From the NCBI GenBank assembly GCA_001414485.1, contig LLEY01000044.1, positions 359,029 through 423,028 on the forward strand: a stretch of 64,000 bases of DNA, in the 5' to 3' direction. The notes beneath the pieces are model-generated. The model was not told the DNA's origin, made no database searches, and saw nothing but the letters and a program-made list of their open reading frames with translations. The stretch comes from Calycina herbarum. Its lineage: Eukaryota; Ascomycota; Leotiomycetes; Helotiales; Pezizellaceae. The translations under genes and the position numbers were made by a program. Numbering within the stretch: position 1 is the first letter of the stretch; each line of letters starts with the position of its first letter. Below are positions 21,425-34,200 of this stretch, piece by piece.

Positions 21425-22577
21425 TTAACTATAAGTGACGGTGGTTCCATCTTCTGCTGGCTTCAGTAACTTCCATTCGCATTTGATATTCTTCTGGGCA
21501 AACATATCCAGGATTACTTTGGCAATGCTGTCAAAGTTTTCTGTTGCCAATGCGAGTATTGTAGGGCCAGCTCCCGAAAGACATATGCCGCATAATCCAG
21601 GGTGAGATTTAGGCGTGACGGACTGAAGAATTTCCGGAAGACCAGGTATGAGGCCCTTTCTGTATGGTTGGTGAACTTTGTCTTGCATCGCTAAGTATAT
21701 TTGTTCGGCGTCTGGTGGTGACCTTCCAAGGGCAGATGGGAGAAGGGCTATTCTTTGCAGATTGAAGACTACGTCTGCTCTAGAGTAGTTATCTGGCAAT
21801 ACCCGTCTTGCATCGGCGGTAGCGACTTCGAATTGAGGAATGATTGCAATGGCCTTGAGTTCCTTTGCCCAGGGAAACTTCATGTAATGACCAATTCCAA
21901 TTGGCGGTTCTGGTGGAGTGATTCCAGTATCAACACCTCCCGCTGGAGCTGGAAGTACCTCACTCAGAGGAATCTCTTTTCGTTCGGTATCTTCTTTGCT
22001 CAAATCATTGAGGTATGTCCCAACGAACCCTCCATACAGAGCAGCAGCAACATTGTCCGGATGTCGTTCTATCCAAGAGTTAGTTTATAATTACAAGGCA
22101 TAAAAAGAGAAAACAAACCTATCATCAAACAATAATCCAGCATACGAGCCTTGGATAACCCAAGTTTACCAACTTCATTTCCCAAGGCAACACCTGCCAC
22201 CACAGCTGCTCCAGAAGAACCCAACCCACGACCAAGAGGAATAGGATTGATGATGTGAACTCTAGTCTCCGCTGGAAAAGTTCTCTGACCGTTACACCGA
22301 AGGACATACAAGGCTGTCCTCGTGATCAAGTTGCTATCGGCTGTCAAAGGGACCTCCTCTGCGCCCTGCCCCTCGTAGGTAATCACGCAATTGAGAGGCG
22401 CTTCCGTGGCTTTAGCCTCGATATTAACCTGAACTTCAAGCCATATTGAGAGAGCAAGGCCAATAACATCGAAGCCCGGTCCAATGTTTGCCGATGAACA
22501 GGGCACTTCTGTGATGGAGTCAGCCTGGTCACATTGTAAGGAAATTGGGGGGTTTGAAACTGACTGATGGATATCAT
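21425..22577 (-). CDS. THR1: homoserine kinase
   Basis: Phosphorylates L-homoserine with ATP in threonine synthesis. Three exons: 22565-22577 (13 nt), 22119-22508, 21425-22068; 348 aa. The 13-nt first exon gives MISIK, then VPCSSANIGPGFDVIGLAL, the family N-terminus. Without that splice no in-frame ATG exists. The first intron has a GCTGAC branch point. The GHMP ATP-binding motif PLGRGLGSSGAAVVAG and a second SGAGPTILAL block near the C-terminus are intact. Second intron 22069-22118. Divergent from ADE5,7. Confidence 0.93.
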
Positions 22578-22881
22578 TTTTGATACTCTTCACCCGAAAT
22601 TTTCCAAGATAATTCAAAGATGTTTTGGTGATCAATTCAGATCAATGCTGGAGTTTTCTTCAACCAGCTGCCTCTTGGGCAAGAAAAGGTGTAGGACTTA
22701 CCTGATACTAGAAATAGTCGGCCGAAAATCGAGTTTAGCGTCCGACCACGGCGACGCCCACGCCCTATGAACCCCACTTCGAATTGGCGGGGTTAAATTT
22801 TTCTCACAGCAGTACCAGTTTATTTACTGTAACAGTCACCATAAATTTCTCACAACATCGCATTCCTCCAAGCCCGCTACA
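22578..22881. promoter_or_regulatory. shared divergent promoter of THR1 and ADE5,7
   Basis: 304 bp between two start codons pointing away from each other. Contains one ATTGGC (inverse CCAAT) at about 22780. A GTAAGT-like donor on the minus strand near 22700 could belong to a 5' UTR intron of the kinase, but that is not established. Confidence 0.5.
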
Positions 22882-25251
22882 ATGGATCCCCTTCGCATTC
22901 TGCTAGTGGGTAATGGTGGTCGGGAACACGCTCTAGCTTGGAAATTAAGTCAATCTCCCTCGGTCGAGTCGATTATCGCTGTTCCAGGAAATGGAGGCAC
23001 TTCCACCTGCCCAAAAGTCACAAACGATACCAGCGTCAAGGCAGACGATTATCCAGGACTTGTCGCACTCGCACAAAAAAACAATGTCAACTTTGTTGTT
23101 CCGGGTCCCGAGGCGCCTTTGGTGGATGGAATTGAGGGGTATTTCCGTGCAGTAGGCATTCGATGCTACGGTCCGTCAAAACTCGCAGCTCGAATGGAGG
23201 GGAGCAAGGCTTTTTCCAAGGACTTTATGCAGAGAAACAATATCCCCACTGCAGCGTATGCAAACTTTACGGATTACGAAGACGCCAAAAAATACCTCGA
23301 TTCCGTCGATCATAATGTTGTGCTCAAGGCAAGCGGGTTGGCAGCGGGCAAGGGGGTTCTTATTCCAGAAACAAAGGAGGAGGCACATAAGGGGTTGAAG
23401 GAGATTATGTTGGACAGAGAATTTGGGGATGCTGGAAACGAAGTTGTGATTGAGGAATTTTTGGAGGGAGACGAGCTCAGCGTTTTGAGTTTCAGCGACG
23501 GTTATACGATTAAATCACTTCCCCCAGCCCAGGACCACAAGAGAATTAAGGATGGAGATAAGGGCCTGAATACTGGTGGTATGGGATGTTATGCGCCTAC
23601 GGCACTTGCAACCAAAGAGCTCCTTGCACAAGTCGAAAGAACAATTTTACAACCTACAATCGATGGAATGAGAAATGAGGGGTTCCCTTTTGTTGGTACA
23701 CTTTTCACGGGGTTGATGATCACACCAACTGGGCCAAAGACTTTGGAGTATAATGTTAGATTTGGGGACCCAGAGACACAAACTTTACTTCCACTTATGA
23801 GTCAGGATACGGATTTGGCAAAGATTATGGTTGCTTGCACAGAACATTGGCTTTCTGGAGTGAGCATCAAAATTGATGATAAATTCAGTGCCACGGTTGT
23901 TGTAGCAGCAGGTGGATATCCTGAAGCTTATAAGAAAGGAACACCAATGCAAGTAGATACCCCACCTGCAGACACGAACATTTTCCATGCTGGTACAATC
24001 ATCAAAGACAACCAACTTCAAACCTCTGGTGGCCGTGTGATTGCTGCTCAGGCAAGCGCAGAGACGTTGGAGGAGGCAGTCAAGAAGGCTTACCTTGGAG
24101 TTGCCCACATCAAATTCGACGGAATGTACAACCGAAAGGATATCGCACACCGAGCATTCAAAGCAGCGGCAGCTAGCAAAGAAAAAGAAGCTCTCACATA
24201 TGCCTCCGCTGGTGTTGACATTGAACGTGGAAATGTTTTCGTTGAAAGAATCAAGAAAGCTGTTGCTTCAACAAAACAACCTGGTGCTGACGGAGAAATC
24301 GGAGGTTTTGGTGGGGAAGTCAACATGGAGAAGGCTGGTTTCGCATCTGCTCCAATTATCGTCGGTGCCATTGATGGTGTTGGAACCAAACTCATGGTCG
24401 CCCAAGCCATGAATAAGCATGATACTGTTGGTATCGATCTCGTCGCCATGAATGCCAATGATCTTGTCGTTCAGGGTGCAAGACCATTCATGTTCCTCGA
24501 TTACTATGGATGCAGCAAGTTAGAACTAGAAACAGCTGCTTCATTCGTAGAAGGTGTTGCAGCAGGTTGTATCCAAGCAGGTTGCACACTCGTTGGTGGC
24601 GAGACAGCAGAAATGCCCGGAATGTACCAAGCTGATGACTACGATGCAGCAGGTTGTGCTGTGGGAGCAATGTCCCAAGACCTCAGGTTACCACGCATGG
24701 ATGACATGGCCGAGGGAGATGTTTTACTGGGATTGGCATCAAGCGGCATCCACTCCAACGGATTCTCACTCGTACGAAAAATCATCGCTCGAGAGGGGTT
24801 GTCATACAAAGATGCAACACCATGGGATCGAACGCAGTCCACAGATCTTGGGGATATTCTCTTAACTCCTACCCGAATCTACGTCAAATCCCTACTGAAG
24901 GTTACAAACAAAAAACTTGTCAAAGGTCTTTCCCATATTACTGGAGGTGGTCTCCTTGAGAATGTTCCACGTATGTTACCAAAGCACCTTACGGGCGAGA
25001 TTGATGTTGCAAATTGGCAGCTTTCTCAAATGTTCAAGTGGCTTAAGAAAGCTGGGAATGTCAAGGCAGAGGACATGGCTCTTACCTTCAACTGTGGTAT
25101 TGGTATGGTTGCTGTTGTTAGCCAGGAGAATGCCAAGTTGGTGCAAGAGGAGCTCGAGGCGGATGGCGAGCAAGTCTACCAAATTGGTAAACTCATCAAG
25201 CGTGGCGAAGACAAGGGCTGTACGTTGTTGAACCTCGGTCTATGGCAATAG
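22882..25251 (+). CDS. ADE5,7: bifunctional GAR synthetase / AIR synthetase
   Basis: Single exon, 789 aa, the usual length of the fungal fusion. Catalyses purine steps 2 (phosphoribosylamine + glycine to GAR) and 5 (FGAM to AIR). The N-terminal half is an ATP-grasp GARS: start ILLVGNGGREHALAWKL, GPEAPLVDGI, VVLKASGLAAGKGV, EEFLEGDELSVLSFSDG, GGMGCYAPT, and VRFGDPETQTLLPLM. From about residue 440 comes AIRS: YASAGVDIERGN, GAIDGVGTKLMVAQ, VGIDLVAMNANDLVVQGA, GCTLVGGETAEMPGMY, and a glycine-rich HITGGGL motif. Cytosolic. All motifs appear intact. Confidence 0.97.
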   Translation: MDPLRILLVGNGGREHALAWKLSQSPSVESIIAVPGNGGTSTCPKVTNDTSVKADDYPGLVALAQKNNVNFVVPGPEAPLVDGIEGYFRAVGIRCYGPSKLAARMEGSKAFSKDFMQRNNIPTAAYANFTDYEDAKKYLDSVDHNVVLKASGLAAGKGVLIPETKEEAHKGLKEIMLDREFGDAGNEVVIEEFLEGDELSVLSFSDGYTIKSLPPAQDHKRIKDGDKGLNTGGMGCYAPTALATKELLAQVERTILQPTIDGMRNEGFPFVGTLFTGLMITPTGPKTLEYNVRFGDPETQTLLPLMSQDTDLAKIMVACTEHWLSGVSIKIDDKFSATVVVAAGGYPEAYKKGTPMQVDTPPADTNIFHAGTIIKDNQLQTSGGRVIAAQASAETLEEAVKKAYLGVAHIKFDGMYNRKDIAHRAFKAAAASKEKEALTYASAGVDIERGNVFVERIKKAVASTKQPGADGEIGGFGGEVNMEKAGFASAPIIVGAIDGVGTKLMVAQAMNKHDTVGIDLVAMNANDLVVQGARPFMFLDYYGCSKLELETAASFVEGVAAGCIQAGCTLVGGETAEMPGMYQADDYDAAGCAVGAMSQDLRLPRMDDMAEGDVLLGLASSGIHSNGFSLVRKIIAREGLSYKDATPWDRTQSTDLGDILLTPTRIYVKSLLKVTNKKLVKGLSHITGGGLLENVPRMLPKHLTGEIDVANWQLSQMFKWLKKAGNVKAEDMALTFNCGIGMVAVVSQENAKLVQEELEADGEQVYQIGKLIKRGEDKGCTLLNLGLWQ

Positions 25252-25610
25252 GGGATTCGATAAAATTGGGAAAGCATTGGGTAGGATGGGTTTTTGACGT
25301 GGGCGTTTTTGGGGGGATTGGTGTGATACCAAAAGTTTGGGTTACAAGAACTTGTAGCATGGAAATATGCATATACTTTGATGCATGAGAAAACAAGTAG
25401 TTGATCTCTCAATTTGATCTGAATTACTTTATGCAAAAGATTTACTTAATGGTAGTCCAATATTGAACTTTTGATTTTCTGTTTTGTGACCAAGCGCCAA
25501 ATCAATGCATAACGTTGAAGGATGCAATATGATCACCTCTACTCCTTTTTTCCTGTACAGTGTACACCCCAAGTACAAATCATAATCCCTCCCGCCCCCA
25601 AAAAGTTCAT
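25252..25610. other. convergent intergenic region
   Basis: Between the 3' ends of ADE5,7 and PDX1. No gene seen. Confidence 0.45.
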
Positions 25611-26704
25611 CTACCAACCTCTACCTTGCATCTTATCCTTAGCATCCATGGTAGAAACGTTCAAGCCCACCATCGCCTCCCCCAAATCCTCACTCACCTC
25701 CGCCAAAACCTTAGGATCATTATAATGCGTAACAGCCTGCACAATAGCCTTCGCTCTCTTACTAGCATCACCGCTCTTGAAGATGCCACTCCCCACAAAA
25801 ACACCATCACACCCAAGCTGCATCATAAGCGCCGCATCAGCAGGCGTAGCCACACCTCCAGCCGCAAAGTTCACCACAGGCAGTCTTCCCAATCTCGCCG
25901 TCTCCCTTAGCAACTCGAACGGAGCCTGGATATCCTTTGCCAAAACGCGAAGTTCTGTGTCTGACATCTTGGAGGCGTGGGCGATTTCGCTATTGACGGT
26001 TCGCATGTGGCGGACTGCTTCAATTACGTCTCCTGTTCCGGCTTCGCCTTTTGTGCGGATCATGGCGGCGCCTTCGGAGATGCGGCGGAGGGCTTCGCCT
26101 AGGTTGCGGCAGCCGCAGACGAAGGGGGTCTTGAAGGGGTGTTTTTCTACGTGGTGGGTTGGGTCGGCGGGGGTGAGGACTTCGGATTCGTCTATGTAGT
26201 CTACGCCTATTGCTTCGAGGATCTGGAGAGATTGGGAGTATGGTTAGTTGTTGAGTCATTGACAGAAGGAAGGGATATAGGGGGATTGATATGGAGGGAA
26301 GATATACCTGACACTCAACAAAATGACCAATTCTCGCCTTGGCCATAACGGGAATGGTAACTGTTTTCATGATCTCCCTGATCATCTTTGGATCCGACAT
26401 TCTGGAGACACCTCCTTCGGCTCTGATGTCTGCTGGTACACGTTCTAATGCCATGACTGCTACTGCTCCTGCTTCTTCTGCTATTCTTGCCTGGTTGTTG
26501 GTCATGAGTTAGTATACATATTTTGGGAGGCAAAAGATGGGAAAGGAGAAGGTGAATTACTTGTTCAGCATTAACAACATCCATAATAACTCCTCCCTTC
26601 AACATACGAGCCAAGCCAGTCTTGACCGTGAAGTTCTCCTCGCCCGCTGTGTTGAGAGGTGTACGATCTCCATTTGTGGTTCGGGTTGGGAGTTCGGTGG
26701 CCAT
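25611..26704 (-). CDS. PDX1: pyridoxal 5'-phosphate synthase subunit (PDX1/SNZ)
   Basis: Makes vitamin B6 (PLP) from a pentose phosphate, a triose phosphate and ammonia supplied by PDX2/SNO. Exons 26561-26704, 26308-26490, 25611-26222; 312 aa. TIM-barrel hallmarks: [41 protein letters not shown] and [11 protein letters not shown] (the two catalytic lysines lie in the last two blocks), [30 protein letters not shown]. The chosen ATG has a strong context (AAAATGG). An in-frame ATG seven codons upstream (26725) is possible but weaker. Divergent from the FUN14 gene. Confidence 0.96.
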
Positions 26705-27393
26705 TTTGGAGGTATCGTTGAGCATTTGCTTCTTCTCTTTCAATTGGTAATTGTCCTTTGGTGTGTTTTGATCCTTCGATTGGAAAGATGTAAGTGTAGG
26801 TGAGAGGCAATTGAAGAGATGAGTCAATTGATTGAAAAAAGTTGGAAAACAAAAACGTATGAGTCTTAGATTCTTCCCTCCCAAACTTTCTTGGCTAATA
26901 AATAACAGCTAACGGCGGCGCTTTCGGAGGAGGGGTCTCCCGATCTGACTAGAAGACCTTTGGTGGGGAACCCTGCAGATATTTGATAACCTGATCCTTG
27001 GACGATTTTAGCGTTGCAAACTCGGGATTTGAATAAATTTCTGAATTGGAAGGAATTAATTGGTGTCCATTATGTTCAGTAATCAATCAAGTCATATCAA
27101 TTGATGTAGACCTTCCGATTTCGCTGAGAGAAGACAAAGAAGGGCGCGGTTGATATTCCGCTCATTGCCGCTTCTACCCCCAGATCTCGGGAATATCCCA
27201 AGTGGAAAAATCCCATGCCGATGTGTCTCCGTAACTCTACTCCGTAATCCGTAAATACCTACGTCACGCTTTCAAGCTCACCACCAAGCTCCATCAAACG
27301 CTCATCAACACCAAAACCACCAATTGAGCCTCAACACCTTCCTCCCCTTGATCCTACCTCCCAATCTTAGCCACACGAACCCGTATCTTCAAA
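26705..27393. promoter_or_regulatory. divergent upstream region of PDX1 and FUN14
   Basis: About 690 bp without a gene. Pyrimidine-rich on the FUN14 side. Confidence 0.4.
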
Positions 27394-28082
27394 ATGACAA
27401 CCCTCCTCCGACCCCTTCTCCGGCCCCAAACCCTAGGTCTAGGCCTCGGCCTCTCTCTCTTCACCGGTCATCAAATCCGCACTTACAACCGGACACCAAT
27501 CCGTCTCGACGGTCCAATTGACTCTTACTCCCGAAATGCAAGGACGCCTATCTTGAGGAATGGGGAATTGAACCCGGGGGCTGTGAGACAGATTAGTAGT
27601 GGGAGTATTATTGGTATATATCCCCCCCCCCCAAAGCCTCATTTTATGTTCTGTTCAAGAGGGGCGGAGTTTGTTGTTGGAGAGGGTTTGGGAGAATTGA
27701 AAATATTGTTTGAGAAAATTCCGAGAAATGGAGAAAACGTAAACCAAGAAAGAGAGAAGAAGACTAATGTATTGGTATATAGGATTATGTACAGGTCTCC
27801 TCGTCAGTACATTTTCAAAATCCCTAGCTCTGCTGATAGGTCTAATGGTAGTAGGCGTGCAAGTAAGTCTCCCCTTCCCCCTTCCATCTACGCATATAAA
27901 CACAAAAACTAATCATCATCAAAAACAAGTGGGCAGCATCCTACGGCATAAAAGTAATTCCCTACGAAAAACTACAAAAATACGTCTCAGGAATCGATCT
28001 CCGCTCAACAGTCCAAGACAATGCAGCATTCAAAATCTCATTCGGAACAACTTTTGCTATGGCGGCTTTCATGCAATTCTAA
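27394..28082 (+). CDS. FUN14-domain mitochondrial membrane protein
   Basis: Exons 27394-27613, 27783-27862, 27930-28082; 150 aa. The N-terminus (MTTLLRPLLRPQTL...) is basic and Ser/Thr/Leu-rich, as in mitochondrial import signals. Residues ~65-150 match the FUN14 family: SSGSIIG, then GLLVSTFSKSLALLIGLMVVGVQ, a span with WAASYGIKVIPYEKLQKYV, and a final helix ISFGTTFAMAAFMQF at the very C-terminus. FUN14 proteins sit in the outer mitochondrial membrane; animal FUNDC1 is a mitophagy receptor, but the fungal role is less clear and I see no LIR motif I would defend. Both introns keep frame and have GT..AG ends. Confidence 0.88.
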
Positions 28083-28323
28083 GTAATATAGCAATCAAGG
28101 CTCAAGCAAGCAAGCAAGCAAAAGCAAGATGAGGTAGAAAACGAAAAAATGTAAAAATGTAACGTAATGCCATGTAAAAACAGAAAACAAACAAGAATAG
28201 ATGGATCAATCAATCGATGCTAGAATAGCCACTTTCCATGCAAAATTATTTCCTTCATCAACAACCATGAAAGTGCTTGCTTCACTGAAAATACTACTCG
28301 CTGAAACCAAAAAATGGAAAGGC

Positions 28324-30489
28324 TTAGATGGGTGTCGTCTCCCGCTCCAACCATTTCATCGTGATAGAGGCCGGTTCAAAGAAATCCTTGGTTTTAGCAT
28401 GAATATCGGCATGATACTCATTCAACCAATTCTTCTCCCGTCTGGTAAGAAGATTCTCATCAATCAATTTCCTACAATAGGGAACCATAGTAACGTGTTC
28501 AAAGCCCAGATATGGTTTCTCTCCAAACTTATGTTTGGTTTCGACTTCTTTGACCATGATGATGTTCTCGGTTCTAATGCCGAAAGCTCCGTCATCGTAA
28601 TAACCTGGTTCGTTGGAGATTACGTTTCCGGGGGCGAGAGGAACTTCGGAGTATTGGATCCGGGTTCCGATTCCTATGGGGCCTTCGTGGACGTTTAGGT
28701 AGGAGCCGACGCCGTGACCTGTTCCGTGTCTGTAGTCTAATCCTTCTTCCTATTGAAAGGTTAGTATTGTTATATCGATTTTAGATTCTGTTGCATACCC
28801 ATAAGAATTGTCTGGCCAACGTATCCAAAGCAAATCCGCTTGTACCCTTGGGGAACACAGCTAGGTCTAGAGCGATATTGCCTTTCAAAACAAGGGTATA
28901 CGCCTTCTTCTCCATTTCCGTTGGTTCACCGAAATGAAGAGTTCGAGTCGTATCCGTGGTACCATCGAGATATTGAGCGCCTGAATCGCACAGATACACG
29001 GCTTTTGGGTCGATAATAGCACAATTGCCACGTTCTGGCGAATAATGAATGACAGCAGCGTTTGCACCCGTCGAGGATATCGTATCAAAGGACAATCCAA
29101 CAAAATTCTTCTGCTTCGCTCGTAATTCCTCCAACTTGTCTGCTGCAGTAACCTCGTCAAGTTCCTTCTTCTCAACGATGAGTTGGTGTTCCAACCAAGC
29201 AAAGTATTCAGTCAAAGCTGCTCCATCTCTGACGTGACATGCTCTCATTCCATCAAGCTCTGTTTCATTCTTGACAGCTTTGGCATCGCCAATAGGACTT
29301 CGAACTTCCTCAACTTTGGCTTCTCCGCCCAATGCCCGCTTCAGTGCCCAAGATGTCTTGGTAGAAACCAAGAATTTCTTCATTTTGGCTTCAGGTACTG
29401 GCTCTCCAGTTGGATCTAATGATTTACATAGTATCTCACTATCATCAAAAATCTTGTGATAGGGTCGTATGGAAATACCATTGTCGGTAAGATAGGTCTT
29501 GCACTCACTGCTGAGTTTCGAAGAGTTGACATAGAGGGTAGCGGTCGTAGGTGTGATTGCAGCGTAAGAGAAGAAGACGGGATTGTATGGAATATCGTTT
29601 CCTCGCAAGTTGAACAACCATGCAATCTCGTCCAGCATCGACACAATGAATCCAGAGCTCTTCTTCTTCTCCAATTCTTTCCGTAACTCTTCCAGCTTCA
29701 CCTTGACCTCTTTTCCTGCGAAGTTTTGAGGCAGAATCTTGACAGGTTCGGTAGGTTTTGCCGGACGAGTGTTTCCCCAGATTATGTCGACCAGATTATC
29801 TTCCACTGCCACCAGATCTTGACCACCTCGCTTCTTGATCTTCTCAGACAGTTTTCGTGCCTCGGGGGCTCCAATTATCGTAGGATCTACACCAACAATC
29901 TTTCCTCCTTCGGACTGTTCCGCAGACCACTCCTGCCAAGTTGGGACATCTTGTAGACCTTGCTTTAACAAAGTCCAGTTGCTATCGAGTTGCTTCGCTG
30001 CTTGACTGAAGTATCGTCCATCGGTAGCCAGCGCAGCTTTCTCGTGGGTAATCACGGCACATCCAGCAGATCCAGTAAAGCCAGATATGTACTCTCTTCG
30101 TGCGTCGCATGCTGCGATATATTCGGATGCATGGCTATCTTCGCTGGGTACGACTGGAGGGCTCGTCAGCAATTGTCAAGTAGTTGGATGTGGGGCACTC
30201 ACATACTGTAGATGTCTAGCTTGTGCTGCTTCATAACTTCCCTTAGCCGGGTGAGGCGTTCGGTGGTGTTGACTTGCTCCATGGCTGTTGGTGTTGTTGG
30301 TTAGTCTTGGAGCTGCTTGAGAGCGGGGTTATTATGGGAAGGAAAGCTACCTTTGTCGAGGATTGGTGAAGTGGACTTGTATCTTATGTTGATATGGAGT
30401 TTCTGGGAACGAGGCCAGAAGATGTTTTCGTGTGTTGGTGTTCGAATTCTCGTAAAGCCCTTTCTGAGAAGACCTCCTGTATATCGCAT
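28324..30489 (-). CDS. AMPP: Xaa-Pro aminopeptidase P (AMPP), with predicted mitochondrial leader
   Basis: Metallopeptidase (M24B) that removes an N-terminal residue before proline. Exons 30351-30489, 30207-30284, 28799-30153, 28324-28749 give 665 aa. From the inner ATG at 30282 the product is 618 aa ([10 protein letters not shown]...). The first exon adds a basic, Ser/Arg-rich leader ([16 protein letters not shown]...), like a mitochondrial presequence, so two forms are likely. N-terminal domain blocks [17 protein letters not shown] and [10 protein letters not shown]; pita-bread catalytic blocks with [17 protein letters not shown] (two metal Asp), [17 protein letters not shown] (metal His), a Glu in the GAFGIRTEN region, and [13 protein letters not shown] near the end. 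Divergent from the importin gene. Confidence 0.94.
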
Positions 30490-31213
30490 TGAACTGGTTA
30501 CAACCTTGGAAGGTCGTGGTGGTGGGGTACAGAATCACTTATGTAAGAGCGGCGCTCAATCTCAACTGAAGAGGCACAACGCTATTGTTGCTTGCCTTTT
30601 CTCGGGATGGGTATTTGACCTTGATATTCTACTGGTATCTTAGGTTTTGTCTTCAAAATATTCAGATAGTTTGGAACAATTGAAGCTGATTGTTCCAAAT
30701 ATTTGAAGCAGTACTCCTGAGGAAAAATTGCTCTCAAACGCCCGAACGCTGCTTTCCTTGTTTTCCTTGTTTTCCTTGTGACAACCTAACAAAATTTGGT
30801 GCTTTGGAACACAACTTGATACAGAATTAGTATACACTCAATGAGAGAAAGAGAGCGGGCCAAAGGTTGATATTGTACGGAGTAACAAAAATGAGAGTGT
30901 TTCGGAGAAAAAGGGGGATGGGTGAGGTCCCTAATTAGGTTCCGTCACTATCGATAAGGAATGCGCTACCTGAGGCTAGCAGACCACAAATTCTCAGACT
31001 CATGACAATAAACTGAACCTCAAACATATACCCATAAAAGAAATCTGCAGTTACAGCGCAACCAGGAGGGTAGAAGTCGCCGCTGGCCAACTATGAGTTC
31101 TATGGTTTTTCTTTCAAGCCTGATCACCCTCATCTAGCCTGCACTCTCACATTCACACTATACTCAGACTACCTCGGAAACTGACACCTTGACACCACAC
31201 AGAGGCACCAGCC
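30490..31213. promoter_or_regulatory. divergent upstream region of AMPP and importin
   Basis: About 720 bp. Contains three tandem TTTCCTTG units near 30753-30779. No gene seen. Confidence 0.4.
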
Positions 31214-34200
31214 ATGGCAAGCGAGCCCTCGGGACTCCCGACTTCTCTGGAGGAGGTCGTTTCTGTAAGTTGATACTATCTCTTTTTTCTCCAGTTTGTA
31301 TCCCCTTGGCCATACGCTCACAGCCTGCTCAGTGCTGTACCAACCGCTGGCGCTGGCACACCCGATCTATAATTCCCGTATGGTATCACTATCACTAACC
31401 TCATGATAGCTCATCGTCCAACTTTACAGCCCAGGATCCCCCGAAAAGGTTGCCAGGACTCAAGAGATCTTGCAACAGCTCCAACGTTCTCCCAATGGTT
31501 GGCAGCTGGCAGATAATCTCGCAAATCATCCAAATGAACAAGTCAGGTTTTTTGCTGCATTAACTTTCATTGTTAAGCTCAATACAGACGCGTAAGTTCC
31601 GATCTTGTCATTTTTAAGGCTACTAACGCGGCCTTCAGGAAATCGCTGGGAGAGGATGATGCTCAAGCCTTGTTACAAACCCTCATCAACTGGCTCATAC
31701 GATGCATCGAGAATGCCGAAGGTCCCCTGGTCACGAGAAAATTGTGTTCCACGCTCGTGGCATATTTCTTCCAATTTCCAGCAGCCTGGAAGAATTGTGT
31801 TAGGCATCTCATGTACTCGGTGTGTATGAAGACTGCTGTTCCATATGACTCCTTGTCCGAGGCGCCAGATACCGAAGCACTGGTACGGGAAATTCCAGAC
31901 AACAAAACAATAGCCATATTCTGGTTTGCCTCAACCCTTGTAGAGGAAGTGGGGAAGACGGATTCCAACTCCATGAAGCAGTTGAGTTTTGAATTCCTAC
32001 CCTACCCGGTCCAGTGTAACTGACCCCTAAAACCAGGCATAAATTCCATCAGATGATGTTACCAAATGTTGATGATATTGTGCCTTTGATATCTAGATAC
32101 ATCTCAGAAATAAACACAAATCCAGCGTATAACAAGACCCGCCAAGAGGCCATGAAGTGTTACCAGGTATGTCGCTGTCAAATACCAGCAGCCTCTCCCA
32201 TTGTTGATGGATTCAGCAAGTAAAATTTCGGCATGCTAATGAAATAGGCGTGGGTATCATATGCACATCGTGCATTCATTGACGATGGATTGGTTCTAGA
32301 GCCCCTGAGAACCCTTACGAAACCGACAATTATGTGTCTGGCAGACGAAAACTTGTACGAAATTACGATGGAGCTCTTGTCAGAAGTTCTTCAAACCTAT
32401 AGCAAATTTTTCTCGGATGAAGATTTCCAGCTGTTGTATTCTCTTTTCAACAGCCCGTGGGCCCAGGAGCGATATCAACGACTAATCCAAGGGGACTTCG
32501 ATTTCGATTCGCTTCAATTCGGTCTATTTTCCCTGGCCTTCGGAGACGCCACACTACAAGATTTGGCCAAGAATACGGAGCCACAATATCAACAATTCCT
32601 TGCTGGACTTGGAGGTCTCCTTGGTGCAAATGGATACCCCGTTTATGAAGATAAGATCTTTGTGCCAGCGCTCGAGTTTTGGAATGCTTTTGTAGAGAAT
32701 ATGATTGACGGCATCCACTCTGAAGCCGGACGGGATGCGCCATGGTTTACAACTGCTCAGATGCATGTAAACTTGGCGGTTGAGAGATGCTGGCGAAAGC
32801 TTCAATTCCCACCTCCAGATGTCTTCAGCTCCTGGGATTCAGTAGATCGCACGGGCTTCAAAGATGCCAGAAGAGATTTTGGAGACCTCCTGCAGCAGTA
32901 TTATCTTGTTACCAGGATTTCAATTCTTGACATATTCATCACACTGGCGATAAAATCTGTCGAGGATCGGAATTGGGCTGAACTGGAAACATCACTTTAC
33001 TGCTTGGCATGCTTTCCTGATAATATCAGTGAGGATGAACCCCGCGATGAATATTTGGCCAAGATATTCACAGCTCCATTTTTCTCTCTCTTTGCGAATC
33101 CACCAAAGGAAATACCGGTTCGAACGATGCAATCTTTCCTACTGTTAGTAGACGGATATGCAGATTACTTTGAGCAAAACACGATGTATCTACCTATGGT
33201 GTTAAACATTGTGTTTGGTGCCTTGTCATCTTCAGCATTAAGTTACAAGGCATCACGCACAATTTTACGTCTGTGTTCAAATTGTAGGAAACGTCTGGTT
33301 CCTGAGCTGGGTTCCTTTTTACAACAATACCAAAACCTTGCTCTCAACTCATCCCTTGATAAGTATTCCAAGGAAGCGATCATGGAAGGGATAGCTTCTC
33401 TTGTCCAGGCGATACCCGACGACACCTCCAAACTAGCTCCGCTGGACCAGCTGCTTAATTTCGTCGATGCAGATATCGAGACTTCTTTTCGTGTTATTGT
33501 TGCACAACCTGCTGTGGGCGAGGTATCGAAAGACATCAAATTATCTCGGAGATCATCAAATCCCGAAAATCCAGGTCTGGATCTTGGTGTCGGCTCGTTG
33601 AGAAGCCTTATTGGGATTGCCAAGGGACTCCAAGCTCCCAATGATACACCGGTAGACCTCGAAGAAACTGGAGTTGGATCAACTTTCTGGACAGAAGGCA
33701 ATGGATCACGAATACAGAGACGCCTTTTCGATATGGTCAGCCGAATTTATGATGTCTTAGGGGGCTATGGTGATATTGTTGATACAAGTTGTCACGTATG
33801 GCGTCAAGGGTTTCGAGAACTTGAGCCCGGTGCATTTGTCCTTGCTCCAGCTTTGATCGCGGAGTTCTTATTGAAAGCCAACATTCAGACTCCTCGGCTT
33901 GGGTGTGTAATAGGCACTGCTTGCTCATTTGTTACATCATACAATTCAACTCCGGGGATTGAAGCAGTATTAAATGCCTTGATATCATGGGTCTCGCAGC
34001 TACTTCAGCAACAAGGAGGTAGATATTCTAACTTCCCATCACAGTCTGCTTGACTAACTTTTATAGAACCAGGAAATGACCCTGAAGTTGCACAAAATGG
34101 AATCGATTTTCTCACACGTTTGATACCCAAGCAGTTAAATGCTTTAATGAATCACCAACCACCTTCTTCCTTAGAATTTCTGTTCATGTTTACTCTCAAA

